Shown: piece after piece, positions 43,828 through 53,900 of the stretch | How the letters are laid out: each line of letters starts with the position of its first letter | Numbering within the stretch: position 1 is the stretch's first letter | NCBI GenBank assembly: GCA_949290575.1 | Contig: CASESJ010000003.1 | Coordinates: forward strand, 124,001-188,000 | DNA from: an uncultured Clostridia bacterium | GTDB lineage: Bacteria; Bacillota; Clostridia; Christensenellales; Borkfalkiaceae | Reading direction: 5' to 3' | DNA: 64,000 nt | Made by a program: the position numbers and the translations under genes | The notes under the pieces: model-generated | Told to the model about the DNA's origin: nothing | Seen by the model: the letters and a program-made list of their open reading frames with translations, nothing else | Database searches by the model: none

Positions 43828-45543
43828 ATGGTAAATCTTAAAATCAACGGCATCGCCGTCAGCGTGCCCGAAGGTTCGACTATACTGCAGGCGGCAAAGG
43901 CGGCAAACGTCCGCATACCCACCCTGTGCTATCTCAAGGACGTGCAGTGCGTGGGCTCTTGCAGAATGTGCCTCGTCGAGGCGACGGGAGCTAAAGGACT
44001 TGTAGCCGCGTGCGTCTATCCCGTAGCCGAGGGTATGGAGGTTCGCACCAACACGCCCCGCGTCAGGAAATCGCGCAAGACTACGCTCGAACTCATACTT
44101 TCCACGCATAAAAAGAAGTGCCTCTCCTGCGTTCGCTCGATGAATTGCGAATTGCAGAAGCTCGCGCTCGAATACAACGCCGAAGAGGATAAATTCGGCA
44201 CAGACCACGACCTCAAACCCATTGACGACCTGTCTGCGTCCGTCGTGAGGGACAATTCCAAGTGCATACTCTGCACAAGGTGCGTTGCCGCCTGCGAAAA
44301 GCAGACGATAGGCGCGATAGGCGCAAAGAACAGGGGCTATGCCAAGGTAATAGGCTCGCCCTTCGACGTATCGCTGGCATTCACGCCCTGCGTAAACTGC
44401 GGACAGTGCGTCGTTGCCTGCCCCGTAGGCGCGCTCTATGAAAAGAGTGCGGTTGCGGACGTCTGGGGAGCGATAGTCGACCCCGAAAAGAAAGTAGTAT
44501 TCTTCACCGCGCCCTCGGTGCGCGCAACCATAGGCGAGGCGTTCGGACTGCCCGTAGGCTACAACGCCGAAGGCAAGATGGTAACGGCGATAAAGCAGCT
44601 GGGCGACGTAAAGTGTTTCAATATGGATACGACCGCCGACCTCACTATTATGGAGGAGGCGGCAGAGCTGATAGAGAGAGTGCAGAACGGAGGCAAGCTG
44701 CCCATGTTCACGAGCTGCTGCCCCGGCTGGATAAAGTTCTGCGAACACTACTATCCCGAACTTCTTCCCAACATATCCTCGTGCAAATCGCCTCAGGAAA
44801 TGTTCTCTGCGGTGCTCAAGACCTACTACTGCGAGAGGGAGGGCATAGACCCCGACAAACTCTACGTGGTGTCGGTAATACCCTGCACGGCGAAGAAGTA
44901 CGAAGTTCAGCGCGAGGAGCTCGGCGGCTATACGGACGCGGCAATCACCACGCGCGAGCTCGCCAAGATGATAAAGGAAGCGGGCATAGATTTTGTCAAC
45001 CTGCCCGAGGGCGAGTTCGATAATCCCTTCGGCGAGGCGTCAGGCGCGGGCGCGATATTCGGCGCGACGGGCGGCGTAATGGAGGCGGCTTTGAGAACTG
45101 CGGCGTCAAAGCTGGGCGGCGAGGGTTCGCCCATAGAGTTCAGAGAAGTTCGCGGCATGGACGGCGTCAAGGAGGCGGAATACGACCTCGGCGTGGCAAA
45201 AGTAAAGGTTGCCGTGGCTTCGGGACTTGCCTGCGCGAGAAAGGTCATCGACGACGTGAAGAGCGGCAGAAAGGACTACACCTTCGTCGAAATTATGGCT
45301 TGCCCGGGCGGCTGCATAAACGGCGGCGGTCAGCCTTACGTGCACGACGAGGTGCGCAACAACGTCGATCTGAAGACGCTGCGCGCTCAGGCTCTCTATG
45401 ATTACGACAGGGACAGCGAGGTGCGTTGCTCGCACGAAAACGCAAACGTCACGAGACTTTATATGGAGTATTTCGGACGTCCCAATTCGGAAAAGGCGCA
45501 CGAACTTCTGCATACGTCCTACTACAACAGACCTAAATATTGA
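43828..45543 (+). CDS. hydA: [FeFe] hydrogenase catalytic alpha subunit
   Basis: A 571-residue hydrogen-evolving or -oxidising subunit. N-terminal [2Fe-2S] (CYLKDVQCVGSCRMC), His-ligated [4Fe-4S] (HKKKCLSCVRSMNC), two ferredoxin clusters (CILCTRCVAAC, CVNCGQCVVACPVG). The H-cluster motifs are TSCCPGW (Cys297 proton relay, Cys298 ligand), IPCTAKKYE (Cys353; the usual preceding methionine is isoleucine), and EIMACPGGCINGGGQP (Cys492, Cys496). The C-terminal small-subunit tail ends HTSYYNRPKY. The maturases HydE, HydF and HydG are not in this window. Terminator follows. Confidence 0.96.
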   Translation: MVNLKINGIAVSVPEGSTILQAAKAANVRIPTLCYLKDVQCVGSCRMCLVEATGAKGLVAACVYPVAEGMEVRTNTPRVRKSRKTTLELILSTHKKKCLSCVRSMNCELQKLALEYNAEEDKFGTDHDLKPIDDLSASVVRDNSKCILCTRCVAACEKQTIGAIGAKNRGYAKVIGSPFDVSLAFTPCVNCGQCVVACPVGALYEKSAVADVWGAIVDPEKKVVFFTAPSVRATIGEAFGLPVGYNAEGKMVTAIKQLGDVKCFNMDTTADLTIMEEAAELIERVQNGGKLPMFTSCCPGWIKFCEHYYPELLPNISSCKSPQEMFSAVLKTYYCEREGIDPDKLYVVSVIPCTAKKYEVQREELGGYTDAAITTRELAKMIKEAGIDFVNLPEGEFDNPFGEASGAGAIFGATGGVMEAALRTAASKLGGEGSPIEFREVRGMDGVKEAEYDLGVAKVKVAVASGLACARKVIDDVKSGRKDYTFVEIMACPGGCINGGGQPYVHDEVRNNVDLKTLRAQALYDYDRDSEVRCSHENANVTRLYMEYFGRPNSEKAHELLHTSYYNRPKY

Positions 45544-45548
45544 CATAT

Positions 45549-45579
45549 AAAAAAAGCGGGGTTTCCCCGCTTTTTTTTG
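45549..45579 (+). terminator. terminator of the hydrogenase operon
   Basis: AAAAAGCGGGG (45551-45561) pairs with CCCCGCTTTTT (from 45565), followed by further T residues. Confidence 0.93.
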
Positions 45580-45881
45580 TGTCTTTTATTGAGTTTTAAG
45601 GTTATGCAGAGCATTTTCAAAGCTGAATGGCGGACAAAAAAATTGCCGCGCGGCGACACGTTCTGTCGCCGCGCGGTCAGCCTGACGCATGCATAAAAAA
45701 TAAGGAGTAAATATTTCTGCGAACAAAAAGGCATGCGTAAAATGTGGTACAAAGTTATTTTTGACCCGATTTGGTATAATTATATTAACAGGTTTTAATC
45801 GCTATGTCAATAGCGATTTCAATTTTTTACGGCGTATTTACAAAAAGTTTAAATCGCTCTGTTTATTTGCGTCGGACTTTG
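45580..45881. other. intergenic region with palindrome and possible attenuator
   Basis: No gene. A 13-bp stem palindrome (45646-45658 with 45664-45676, loop CGTTC) lacks a U-run. Further on, an extended -10 (TGGTATAAT, 45772-45780) is followed within 20 bases by a hairpin, AATCGCTAT (45797-45805) with ATAGCGATT (45810-45818), and TCAATTTTTT. A third AAATCGCT at 45850-45857 could compete for the same pairing. Confidence 0.45.
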
Positions 45882-45910
45882 TTGAATTGCGTGTCGTTTT
45901 ATTGTATAAT
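45882..45910 (+). promoter_or_regulatory. promoter of the GNAT gene
   Basis: TTGAAT (45882-45887), 17 bp, TATAAT (45905-45910). Confidence 0.65.
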
Positions 45911-45992
45911 CTTTTCGATGCTGCGCGCCGCGCATTGCATTTTTGTCTGTTGCGCGCCGCCGCGCCATGAGTAAATCGGAGGATTTTCTGGT

Positions 45993-46493
45993 ATGGTCAT
46001 AAGGCGTTACTCCCCGTCCGACTGCGGGGAAATTTTAAAACTCTTTTACAATACCGTTCACACCGTCAATTCGCGCGACTATACCGAGGGACAGCTGTAC
46101 GCCTGGGCGACGGGCGAAGAGGACGCGGAGGCATGGAACAGGGCTCTTTCGCAAAGTTATGCCCTCGTCGCAACAGAAAACGGAGAGGTAATCGGCTTCG
46201 GGAATATCTGTGCAGACGGATACCTCGACAGGCTTTACGTCGCCGCAGACGCGCAGGGGCGCGGCACGGGCACGGCTCTGTGCGACGCGCTCGAGAGCTG
46301 TGCCTCAGGAAGGATAACCGTTCACGCTTCGATTACTGCAAGAGGTTTTTTTCTCGCCAGAGGTTACAGGGAAATCAGACGTCAGACCGTAAAAAGGCGG
46401 GGCGAAGAGCTCGTGAACTATGTGATGGAAAAGACGGTCCGCGCGCAGGACGCCCTCTGCGACGGGGACTGCACGCGTAAAGAAGAAAAGTAA
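45993..46493 (+). CDS. GNAT family N-acetyltransferase
   Basis: A 166-residue acetyltransferase with the N-terminal IRRYSPSDCGEILKLFYNTV, the substrate segment YTEGQLYAWATGE, and the acetyl-CoA loop LYVAADAQGRGTGTALCDAL. The C-terminal 20 residues are Asp/Cys/Lys-rich without homology. ATG behind CGGAGGA. Substrate unknown; similar proteins act on small amines or protein termini. Closes with a terminator shared with the convergent lipoprotein gene. Confidence 0.87.
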   Translation: MVIRRYSPSDCGEILKLFYNTVHTVNSRDYTEGQLYAWATGEEDAEAWNRALSQSYALVATENGEVIGFGNICADGYLDRLYVAADAQGRGTGTALCDALESCASGRITVHASITARGFFLARGYREIRRQTVKRRGEELVNYVMEKTVRAQDALCDGDCTRKEEK

Positions 46494-46496
46494 AAA

Positions 46497-46537
46497 AATC
46501 AACCCGCCGCATCGTCAGGATGCGGCGGGTTTTATCA
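46497..46537. terminator. bidirectional terminator
   Basis: AACCCGCCGCATC (46501-46513) pairs with GATGCGGCGGGTT (46519-46531), with T-rich plus-strand tail and AAAAATC preceding (U-run for the minus strand). Confidence 0.9.
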
Positions 46538-46563
46538 ATTCTGAAAGCGCGTGGCTCTATTTT

Positions 46564-47655
46564 TTAAATTTCAACGTATGTGAGCGAGGAGAGCGAGTAT
46601 ACCAGCGAGCCGAGCCCGAAGGGTATGGTTTCGCTCACTCTTATGAGTGCGGCTCTGCAGGTATTGAGGTCGCTGTTGGAGACGTGTGCATACCAGTATG
46701 CAGAGGAGGGACCGGGCATGTCCGAAGAGAGACCGAGCGTGAGCTGGTTGTAGGTATAATTTATGACGCCGTCCTCGTCCGCGCCTGCGATGAGGTAGCC
46801 GCTTTCAACCGCGCTGTCGAGCGCGGAGACAATAGCTGCATACTCTTCGTCCTCTCTGTCGAGTTTGGTCTTGCCGCCGCACGACGCCGTGAAGCGGGAG
46901 GTCTGTTCTTCAACCGCTCTCATGAGGTCGAATGTGTGCGTGCCGCTGAAGGTCATCGAGCGCATAGCCACAGCAACGTAGCTCGCGTCGAATACCGAGT
47001 AATCCGAACCGACGGAAACTTTTTTCTCTGTCGTTTCGGGCTGGGAAGAGGAGCGGTCGGTGGTGCTCACAATCGCCGACTTTCCGTTGCGGCTGTAATA
47101 AATTTCATATACGCAGTCCATCTCGATATACGCGCTCGCAAGGTCTGCGGGCGTGAGCGAGTTGGGCGAAGTGCACACTATGTCCTGCTTTGAATATACG
47201 GGCGTAAGGTTGTCGTTTGCCGAACGGAAATAACTTATCGTCGTCACGGTATTTTCAAACGTGCGCTTCGCGCCCTTGACGGTTATTGTGCCGCTAAGTG
47301 AAAGCGCGGTTTTGTATACGTAAACTATGTCGGTTGTGTCGGCAACTCTGAACTCTTCGGGTACGGAGGAGGAGTTCCAGTCGTACTCTTTTGCATAGAA
47401 AGATGTCGTGTACGAGCCGCCTTCGCTGTATTCGAAATACGTGTTTGTGCCCTTTTCGTGCTTTATTTCGTAAGCGGCAACTTCCTTGTGCGTAAGGCGT
47501 TCGCTGTCCGAAGTCAGTTCGCTGCCTGCGGAATTTCTTATTTCCCAGTTGGGCGAGGTGGTCGTCTTGTAGCTGATCGTTCCGCCGCACGCCGCCATGA
47601 GCACTGTGCTGCCTGCGCATAATGCGAGAGCAAGAACTTTGATTGTTTTTTTCAT
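46564..47655 (-). CDS. lipoprotein of unknown function
   Basis: A 363-residue secreted lipoprotein: signal peptide MKKTIKVLALALCAGSTV with lipobox LMAAC, lipidated Cys23. The mature part is rich in Ser, Thr and Tyr, beta-strand-like, with no motif I recognise. It has no Shine-Dalgarno sequence; a TTTACA-17-TATAAT promoter on the minus strand would start transcription one base before the ATG, so the mRNA is predicted to be leaderless. Divergent from addB. Confidence 0.85.
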   Translation of the reverse strand: MKKTIKVLALALCAGSTVLMAACGGTISYKTTTSPNWEIRNSAGSELTSDSERLTHKEVAAYEIKHEKGTNTYFEYSEGGSYTTSFYAKEYDWNSSSVPEEFRVADTTDIVYVYKTALSLSGTITVKGAKRTFENTVTTISYFRSANDNLTPVYSKQDIVCTSPNSLTPADLASAYIEMDCVYEIYYSRNGKSAIVSTTDRSSSQPETTEKKVSVGSDYSVFDASYVAVAMRSMTFSGTHTFDLMRAVEEQTSRFTASCGGKTKLDREDEEYAAIVSALDSAVESGYLIAGADEDGVINYTYNQLTLGLSSDMPGPSSAYWYAHVSNSDLNTCRAALIRVSETIPFGLGSLVYSLSSLTYVEI

Positions 47656-47662
47656 ACTCGCT

Positions 47663-47691
47663 ATTATAGCATATAAATTTACAATTGTAAA
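47663..47691 (-). promoter_or_regulatory. leaderless-type promoter of the lipoprotein gene
   Basis: Minus strand TTTACA (47691-47686), 17 bp, TATAAT (47668-47663). Predicted start of transcription is 47656; the ATG begins at 47655. Confidence 0.65.
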
Positions 47692-47734
47692 AACTTTTAT
47701 GCTACAAAATATTTAAAAAATCCGTGCGATATGT

Positions 47735-47750
47735 TATAATTTGTAATATG
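47735..47750 (+). promoter_or_regulatory. leaderless-type promoter of addB
   Basis: TATAAT at 47735-47740; predicted start of transcription 47747, ATG at 47748. The -35 (TTTAAA at 47712-47717) is weak. No Shine-Dalgarno sequence. Confidence 0.55.
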
Positions 47751-50700
47751 ATAACTTCCTATACCGCGCCCACGACGGGTGCGGCTCTCGAAAAACTCAA
47801 AGAAATAGTTGCGCGCAACGAAGGCGCGGGCAAAAAGACCGTCATCTTCTGCGAGGACAGACTGACCCTCGCCGCCGAGCGCGCCGTGTGCGCCGCCGCG
47901 GGGGGAACTTTTTCCTCTTCGGTGTATACTTTTGCGCGCTTTCTCTCGGCAGAGAGGGGCAAATGCTCCAATATACTTTCCAGTCAGGGCTCTGCAATGG
48001 TCATCCGCAAGCTCATAGAGCAGATGCGCGGAGAGCTCACCATGTTCAAAAAACTGTCCTCGCCCACGGCTGCGCAGGACATCTACGATACAATCGCGCT
48101 GTTGTATTCCTCCCGCGTCACGCCCGACGACCTTTCAGGCGTAAGCGCGCCCTCTGTCGTTCTCGAGGGCAAGATACGCGACCTTGAAAAGCTCTACCGC
48201 GCTTATTCCGACTATCTCGAAGAGAGCGGCAGCATGGACAGAAACCGCTATCTTGCCATTCTGCCCGAAGTTATATTAAAAAGCCCCGCCATAATCGGCG
48301 CGGAGGTGATATTTTTAGGCTTTCAGGCGTTCACTCATTCGGTTTCGGAGTGCGCCTCCGCCTGCATGGAGGCGGCTAAAAACGTCACGGGACTGTTCAT
48401 AGGCGGGAGTGCGGAAGTGTACGTCAACGAAGCGGCGGCGTCCTTTCAGTACGCGGCAAAGGCTTTCGGCGGCTGCAACGTAAAGACGATAAAATCTGCC
48501 CTCGGCGCAGAGGCGGAGCGCATGCGCTCGTACATATTCGACCCCGACGCGTTTCATCTCGGCAACCCGCCGCCTACAAGTGCCGTGACCATTTTCGAGG
48601 GTCGCGACGAGGAGGACGAGGTTGAGTTCATCGCCTCGAGCATAATAAAACACGTGTTTGAAGAGGGCGTGCGCTATCAGGCGATTTCCGTAATGCTGCC
48701 CGATATGTCGGCATATTGCCCCGTCATCGAGCGTGTGTTTTCGCAGTACAACATACCCTATTACCTCGATAAGACCTATCCCTTATCCGAGCACCCCGTG
48801 TGCGCCTTTTTAGATGGCTACCTCAACTGCGCCCGCGACGGCTGCACGGCGCAGAGCCTGTTTTCTGTAGTCACTTCGCCCCTCTTCATCACAGACGCGG
48901 GCGAACAGGGCAAAAAGTCGGGCGAGGGCGAAAGGCGCAAAGTAAAAGATTTGTTCGTAAACTATATCTTAAGGCTCGCCGCCTATCGCGGCGGCGTAAG
49001 GCGTCAGCCCGACGAGAATATTTTAGCCTCTCTCGGTCTGGACGCGCAGGCCGTAAAGGCGGTCAGAGAGCCCTTCTTGCGCAGTCTCAAGCGCATACCC
49101 TCAAGGGGCAAGGGCGAAAATTTCTGCGCCGCCCTGCGCGGTATTTTAAGCGACTTTGACGCTCAGACCACCTTAAAGGAGATGAGCGCAGGTTTCAGCG
49201 AAACTTACCCCTCGCTTTCAAAGCTCTCGGAGAGGGCGTACGAGAGCGTGTTGTCCGTCCTCGACGAGGCAGAACGGCTTACGCTCGGTCAGGAGATGAG
49301 CGTAAAGGAGTTCGCTGCCGTGCTTAAGAGCGGTTTTTCGGCGGCGGAACTTGCGTTAATTCCGCCCAAACAGGACGCCGTCTTTGTCAGCGACCTGCTC
49401 TCAACAAACAATATCGGCAGCAGAATAATCTTTGCGGCGGGGCTGACGGGTGACGTGCCCGCAAACAGTCAGGATACCGCCGTGCTCACGGACAGAGATC
49501 TGGACAGCCTGGACGAACTCAATATAAAAATCTCGCCCAAAATTTCGCAGGTGAACAACCGCTCGCGCGAGACGACGGGGCTCAACCTGTGTGCGTTCAG
49601 AGATAAATTATACCTCACATATCCCGTCAGGAAGGGGGGTGAAGAGAGCGGCGTGAGCGAGGCGGTGCTCTATGCGCAGGCACTCTTTTGCCTGCCCAAC
49701 GGCGAAAAACTGCGCCCCGTGACGGCGAGGATGGCGGCTAAAAATGCGAATAACTTAAAATACCTCTGCGCCCGCCCCGTGCCCGCCATAAAGAGGCTGG
49801 TTTATGAAACTTCGCCCGTCGTGCGCTCTTCGGTATTCAGACTTTTGCAGGATAACGGCTACGGAGACGAGGCGGCAGGCGCGGTGGAGAGCCCCGCCGA
49901 GGGCGTAAAGGTTACAAAGGCAGCCGCGCTGTACGGCAACAGTTTCACGCCGACCGCGCTCGAAAGCTATTTTGCCTGCCCGTACAAGTGCTTTATGCTC
50001 AGGGGACTTAAACTTTCGGAGCGCGAAGAGGGCGTAATGCGCCCGCTCGATTGCGGCAACTTCATACACGCCGTGCTGCAGAAGGTCTTTGCGCCTGCCG
50101 TGAACGAGCTTCAGGACGCAGCCGCGGTGGAGGCGAGGGCGAAGGAGGAGTGCAGAAAACTTCTCGCCTCGCCCAAGTATTCCGCGCTCACTTCGGACAA
50201 GCGCGGACAGTACTCTGCGGACGCGCTCACGGAGGAGGCGGTCGAAGTCTGTCTCGGCGCGTTCGAACAGCTCAGAAATTCTTCCTTCCGCGTGGCGGAA
50301 GTCGAAAAGACCTGCCGCCTCGTTCTGGACGGAGGCGCGACGCTCTTCGGCAGAATAGACCGCGTCGACGACTGTGACGACATGGTGCGAGTAATCGACT
50401 ACAAGACGGGCTCGACGGACAACAGCGCGGCGTCCTACTATATGGGGCTCAAACTGCAGTTGCCCGTCTATCTTCTCGCCTCGTCGGAGGGCAGAAGAGC
50501 GGTGGGCGCGTACTATTTCCCCGCAAAGGTGGAGTACGAGGAGGAGCACGACGGCGTGTTCAGGCTCAAGGGCTATATGGACGGCAGCGAGGACGTGGTC
50601 AGAAGTTCGGACAGCGAAGTCAAGGAAAAGCAGAAGAGCCGCTACGTCGACGCCTACCTCAACGGCAGGCAGGTCGAGAGCGCGCTCTCAAAGGACGATT

Positions 50701-50933
50701 TTGCTGATTTTCTGCTGTATTCCTCTCTCGTAGCCCGTCAGGGAGCTAAGGAGATGGCTGAGGGCAACGCCTCGCCCTCGCCCGCAGAGGGCGCGTGCAA
50801 ACGCTGTCAGCTGGCGGGCAGCTGCGGCTTTGCGCTCGGATTGGACGGCGAGGAACGCAAAAAGGCAAATGTAGATTGCCGCACGATTGCCGGCATAGTC
50901 AGAAAGCAGAGGGGGGATACGGATGGCGACTAA
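47748..50933 (+). CDS. addB: ATP-dependent helicase/deoxyribonuclease subunit B
   Basis: A 1061-residue subunit of the AddAB (RexAB) complex that resects double-strand breaks and loads RecA. The N-terminal half is an inactivated UvrD-like helicase fold. The C-terminal nuclease domain has the catalytic VRVIDYKTGS motif and the framing iron-sulfur cysteines: one in FACPYKCFML and three in CKRCQLAGSC, the AddB cluster pattern. I use ATG 47748 rather than the frame opening at 47724, which lies inside the promoter. The start of addA overlaps its end by 11 bases. Order addB-addA is as in Bacillus. Confidence 0.93.
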   Translation: MITSYTAPTTGAALEKLKEIVARNEGAGKKTVIFCEDRLTLAAERAVCAAAGGTFSSSVYTFARFLSAERGKCSNILSSQGSAMVIRKLIEQMRGELTMFKKLSSPTAAQDIYDTIALLYSSRVTPDDLSGVSAPSVVLEGKIRDLEKLYRAYSDYLEESGSMDRNRYLAILPEVILKSPAIIGAEVIFLGFQAFTHSVSECASACMEAAKNVTGLFIGGSAEVYVNEAAASFQYAAKAFGGCNVKTIKSALGAEAERMRSYIFDPDAFHLGNPPPTSAVTIFEGRDEEDEVEFIASSIIKHVFEEGVRYQAISVMLPDMSAYCPVIERVFSQYNIPYYLDKTYPLSEHPVCAFLDGYLNCARDGCTAQSLFSVVTSPLFITDAGEQGKKSGEGERRKVKDLFVNYILRLAAYRGGVRRQPDENILASLGLDAQAVKAVREPFLRSLKRIPSRGKGENFCAALRGILSDFDAQTTLKEMSAGFSETYPSLSKLSERAYESVLSVLDEAERLTLGQEMSVKEFAAVLKSGFSAAELALIPPKQDAVFVSDLLSTNNIGSRIIFAAGLTGDVPANSQDTAVLTDRDLDSLDELNIKISPKISQVNNRSRETTGLNLCAFRDKLYLTYPVRKGGEESGVSEAVLYAQALFCLPNGEKLRPVTARMAAKNANNLKYLCARPVPAIKRLVYETSPVVRSSVFRLLQDNGYGDEAAGAVESPAEGVKVTKAAALYGNSFTPTALESYFACPYKCFMLRGLKLSEREEGVMRPLDCGNFIHAVLQKVFAPAVNELQDAAAVEARAKEECRKLLASPKYSALTSDKRGQYSADALTEEAVEVCLGAFEQLRNSSFRVAEVEKTCRLVLDGGATLFGRIDRVDDCDDMVRVIDYKTGSTDNSAASYYMGLKLQLPVYLLASSEGRRAVGAYYFPAKVEYEEEHDGVFRLKGYMDGSEDVVRSSDSEVKEKQKSRYVDAYLNGRQVESALSKDDFADFLLYSSLVARQGAKEMAEGNASPSPAEGACKRCQLAGSCGFALGLDGEERKKANVDCRTIAGIVRKQRGDTDGD

Positions 50934-53900
50934 ATTCACGGACGAACAGCTCGCGGCGATAGAGGCGCGCGGCAAAGTCATAGTTTCCGCCTCGGCAGGC
51001 TCGGGCAAGACGTCGGTAATGATAGAAAAAATCTGCCGCTACCTCATAGACGGCGGCAGTCTGGACAACGTCCTTGCAGTCACCTTTACAAAAAAGGCTG
51101 CGGGACAGATTAAGGAAAAACTGCGCTCCGCACTTATAAAAAAGCTGGCGGACTGCGACGATAATACAAGGTTGCACCTCAAAAGGGAGCTTTCCAAAAT
51201 TTCTTCGGCGGATATTTCGACCATACATTCCTTCTGCGCGCGCCTCGTGCGTTCTTACTTCTATGTGCTCGGCGTGGACCGCTCGTTCGACATAATCGCC
51301 GCGGACGACGCCCTCGCGCTCACCTACAAGGAGCGCGCGGCGGACAATCTCTTCGACAAGCTGTATGAAGAGGGCGACCCCGATTTTCTTTTAGTGCTGT
51401 CCTGCCTGAGGCGCAACCGCAGCGACGACAGCATACGTCGGCTCATTTTTGAGGCGCACTCTTCAATCTGCAACGTCGTCGACTACGCCGATAAAATCAA
51501 CGGCGCGGCTTCGCTCTATACAAGGGAGGGCTTTGATAAGGTCTGCGCCGAATACGCCTCTGTCATAGCCGAAAAGTGCGCGGCTCTATCGCGCTCTTTA
51601 AATGACTTCAGAGAAAATTTTGTCATTCCCGAGGGCTGCGAAAAACTCAAAGTCATAATGGACGAAATGCAGGTCTCGCTCTCGTCGGCGGGCGAAGTGC
51701 CGCTGTTTGCGGCTCTGCCTCCCCTTTCGACTGTCAGACGCCCGTCGGCAAAGGAGCACACGCGCGAGGCTCTCGAAGAGTTCGACGCCTTCCGCACGAG
51801 AATAAAGAAGAAGTACGACGACTTAAAGAAGGACCTCTCGGACGAGCAGACCGAGTACGACCGCTTTATAGCAAGCGGTCAGCTTGCTCAAGCTTTCGGC
51901 AGGCTGGTTTTAAGGTTCGACGAGGAATATGCCGCCGTCAAGCGGGACGAGGGCAAGCTCGACTACAACGATTTAGAGCATTTTTCCCTGCGCCTTTTAA
52001 AGACGGACGAGGTGCGCGAGCAGGTCAATGCCAGATACAGGAGCGTGTACGTCGACGAATATCAGGACGTCAACCCCGTTCAGGAGCGCATACTGACGCT
52101 CGCGGGCGCGGGCGACAACTTCACCGTGGGCGACGTAAAGCAGGCTATATACGGCTTCCGCGGCAGCAAGTCGGTGTTTTTTTCCAGGAAGTACGAGAGC
52201 ATGCTCTCAACCGACGGCTCGAAGAGGCTTTCTGTAAACTTCCGCTCGTCGGGCGCGGTGATAGATTTCGTAAATAAACTCTTCGGCGATATGATGACGC
52301 CGTCCGCCTGCGGCTTTTCGTATGCAACAGACGGCTTTATGAACGCGGGCGGCAAGTACCCCGACGGTAGCGGACTTGCAGAGCTCGTCGTCTTCGGCGA
52401 GGACGAGCGCGAGCGCGAGCAGGCGGAGGGGATTTATTCTGTCGCGGACCATGTCAGCGAGGAGGTCGGTCACACCCGCGAGAGCAGGGCGGTTCTCGAC
52501 ATTGTTAGAAGAGAGCTCTCGGGCAAACATTACAGCGTGGAGGAAGGGGGGCTTGTAGACACTCAGCCCGGCGATATCTGCATACTTACGCGCAAGCGCG
52601 CAGACGACAGCGCGCAGAGCATAGTGCGCGCCCTTACAGACGCGGGCTACAGCGTGGAGAGCTCGGGCGAGAGCAACATCTTCTCCCGTCCGGAGATACG
52701 CGCACTTTTGGACATTCTGTCGCTCATAGATAATTGTCAGCAGGATATCCCCCTTTCAACGGCAATGCTCTCGCCGATAGGCGGCTTTACGCACGACGAA
52801 CTCGCCGCCGTCAGAATTGCGCAGAAAAACAGCGCGGCAAAGTTGTCTTTCCGCGCATGTCTTGTCGAATACCGCAAGCACAGGACGGACGAACTTGCCT
52901 ATAAGATCGGCGCGTTCTTTGCAAAGATAAACCGCTACCGCAAGCTGTCCGATATTCTCGGAGCGGCACAGCTCATAGACGCGGTCATCTCCGACTGCGG
53001 TCTGGCTGCGAGGTATGCGTCGGGCGGAGGCGGAGTGCTCGCCGCCGTGAGAAGGCTTCAGCGCGAGGCGTATTCGCCCTCGGGCGAGCTCAGGCTCAAC
53101 GCCTTTTTGCAGAAACTCAAGGCTGGCGGATACAATATCGCCGCGCCTTCGTCCTCTTCGTCGGACAGCATAAAGGTGATGACGATGCACTCGTCAAAGG
53201 GTCTGGAATTCCCCGTCGTCATAATCGCGGATATCGCCTCGTCGTTTGTCGGCAGGGACTACAGCGATATGCCCTTCGACGACGACTACGGCTTCGCGCC
53301 AAAATTTTACGATATTGACAGAAAGCTGACGGCGCAGACAATTTTAAGAAAGCTCTGCGTGCTCCGTCGCAAGCGCGAGAACATAAAGAACGAACTCAAT
53401 CTCTTTTACGTCGCCTGCACGCGCGCGATGTGCAATCTGCACGTGCTCTGCAGCGCGCCCGAGGACTACGACTACACCTCGCTCTACGACGCCGACTGCT
53501 ATGCAAAGCTCTTCGACGTGCGCGCTTATTCGCCCGCATTTACCGAAGTTTCCGAGGATTTCTCCTCGGCTCAGCCCGAGCAGAAGATAGTTGCCGCGGC
53601 GGACGAAAAACTCGTGTCGGAGATGAACGCGCTCTTCAATGCGCGCTACGGCTACGAGGCGAGCGTCTCTCTTCCCGTCAAGAGTTCGGCTTCGGGGCTT
53701 CTGAATATGGAAGAGGAAACTTTTGCGCAGAACGTGCTCTTCGACGATTTGGACGAGAGCGACGAAAAGGGCGGCGCGGAAACGGGCACGGCATATCACA
53801 AATTTTTGCAGCTGTGCGATTTTTCGCGGCGCGACGACAAGGCGATAGAGGAGCAGATAAAATCATTCGTCGGCAGCGGACAGATGAGCGAAGAGCAGGC

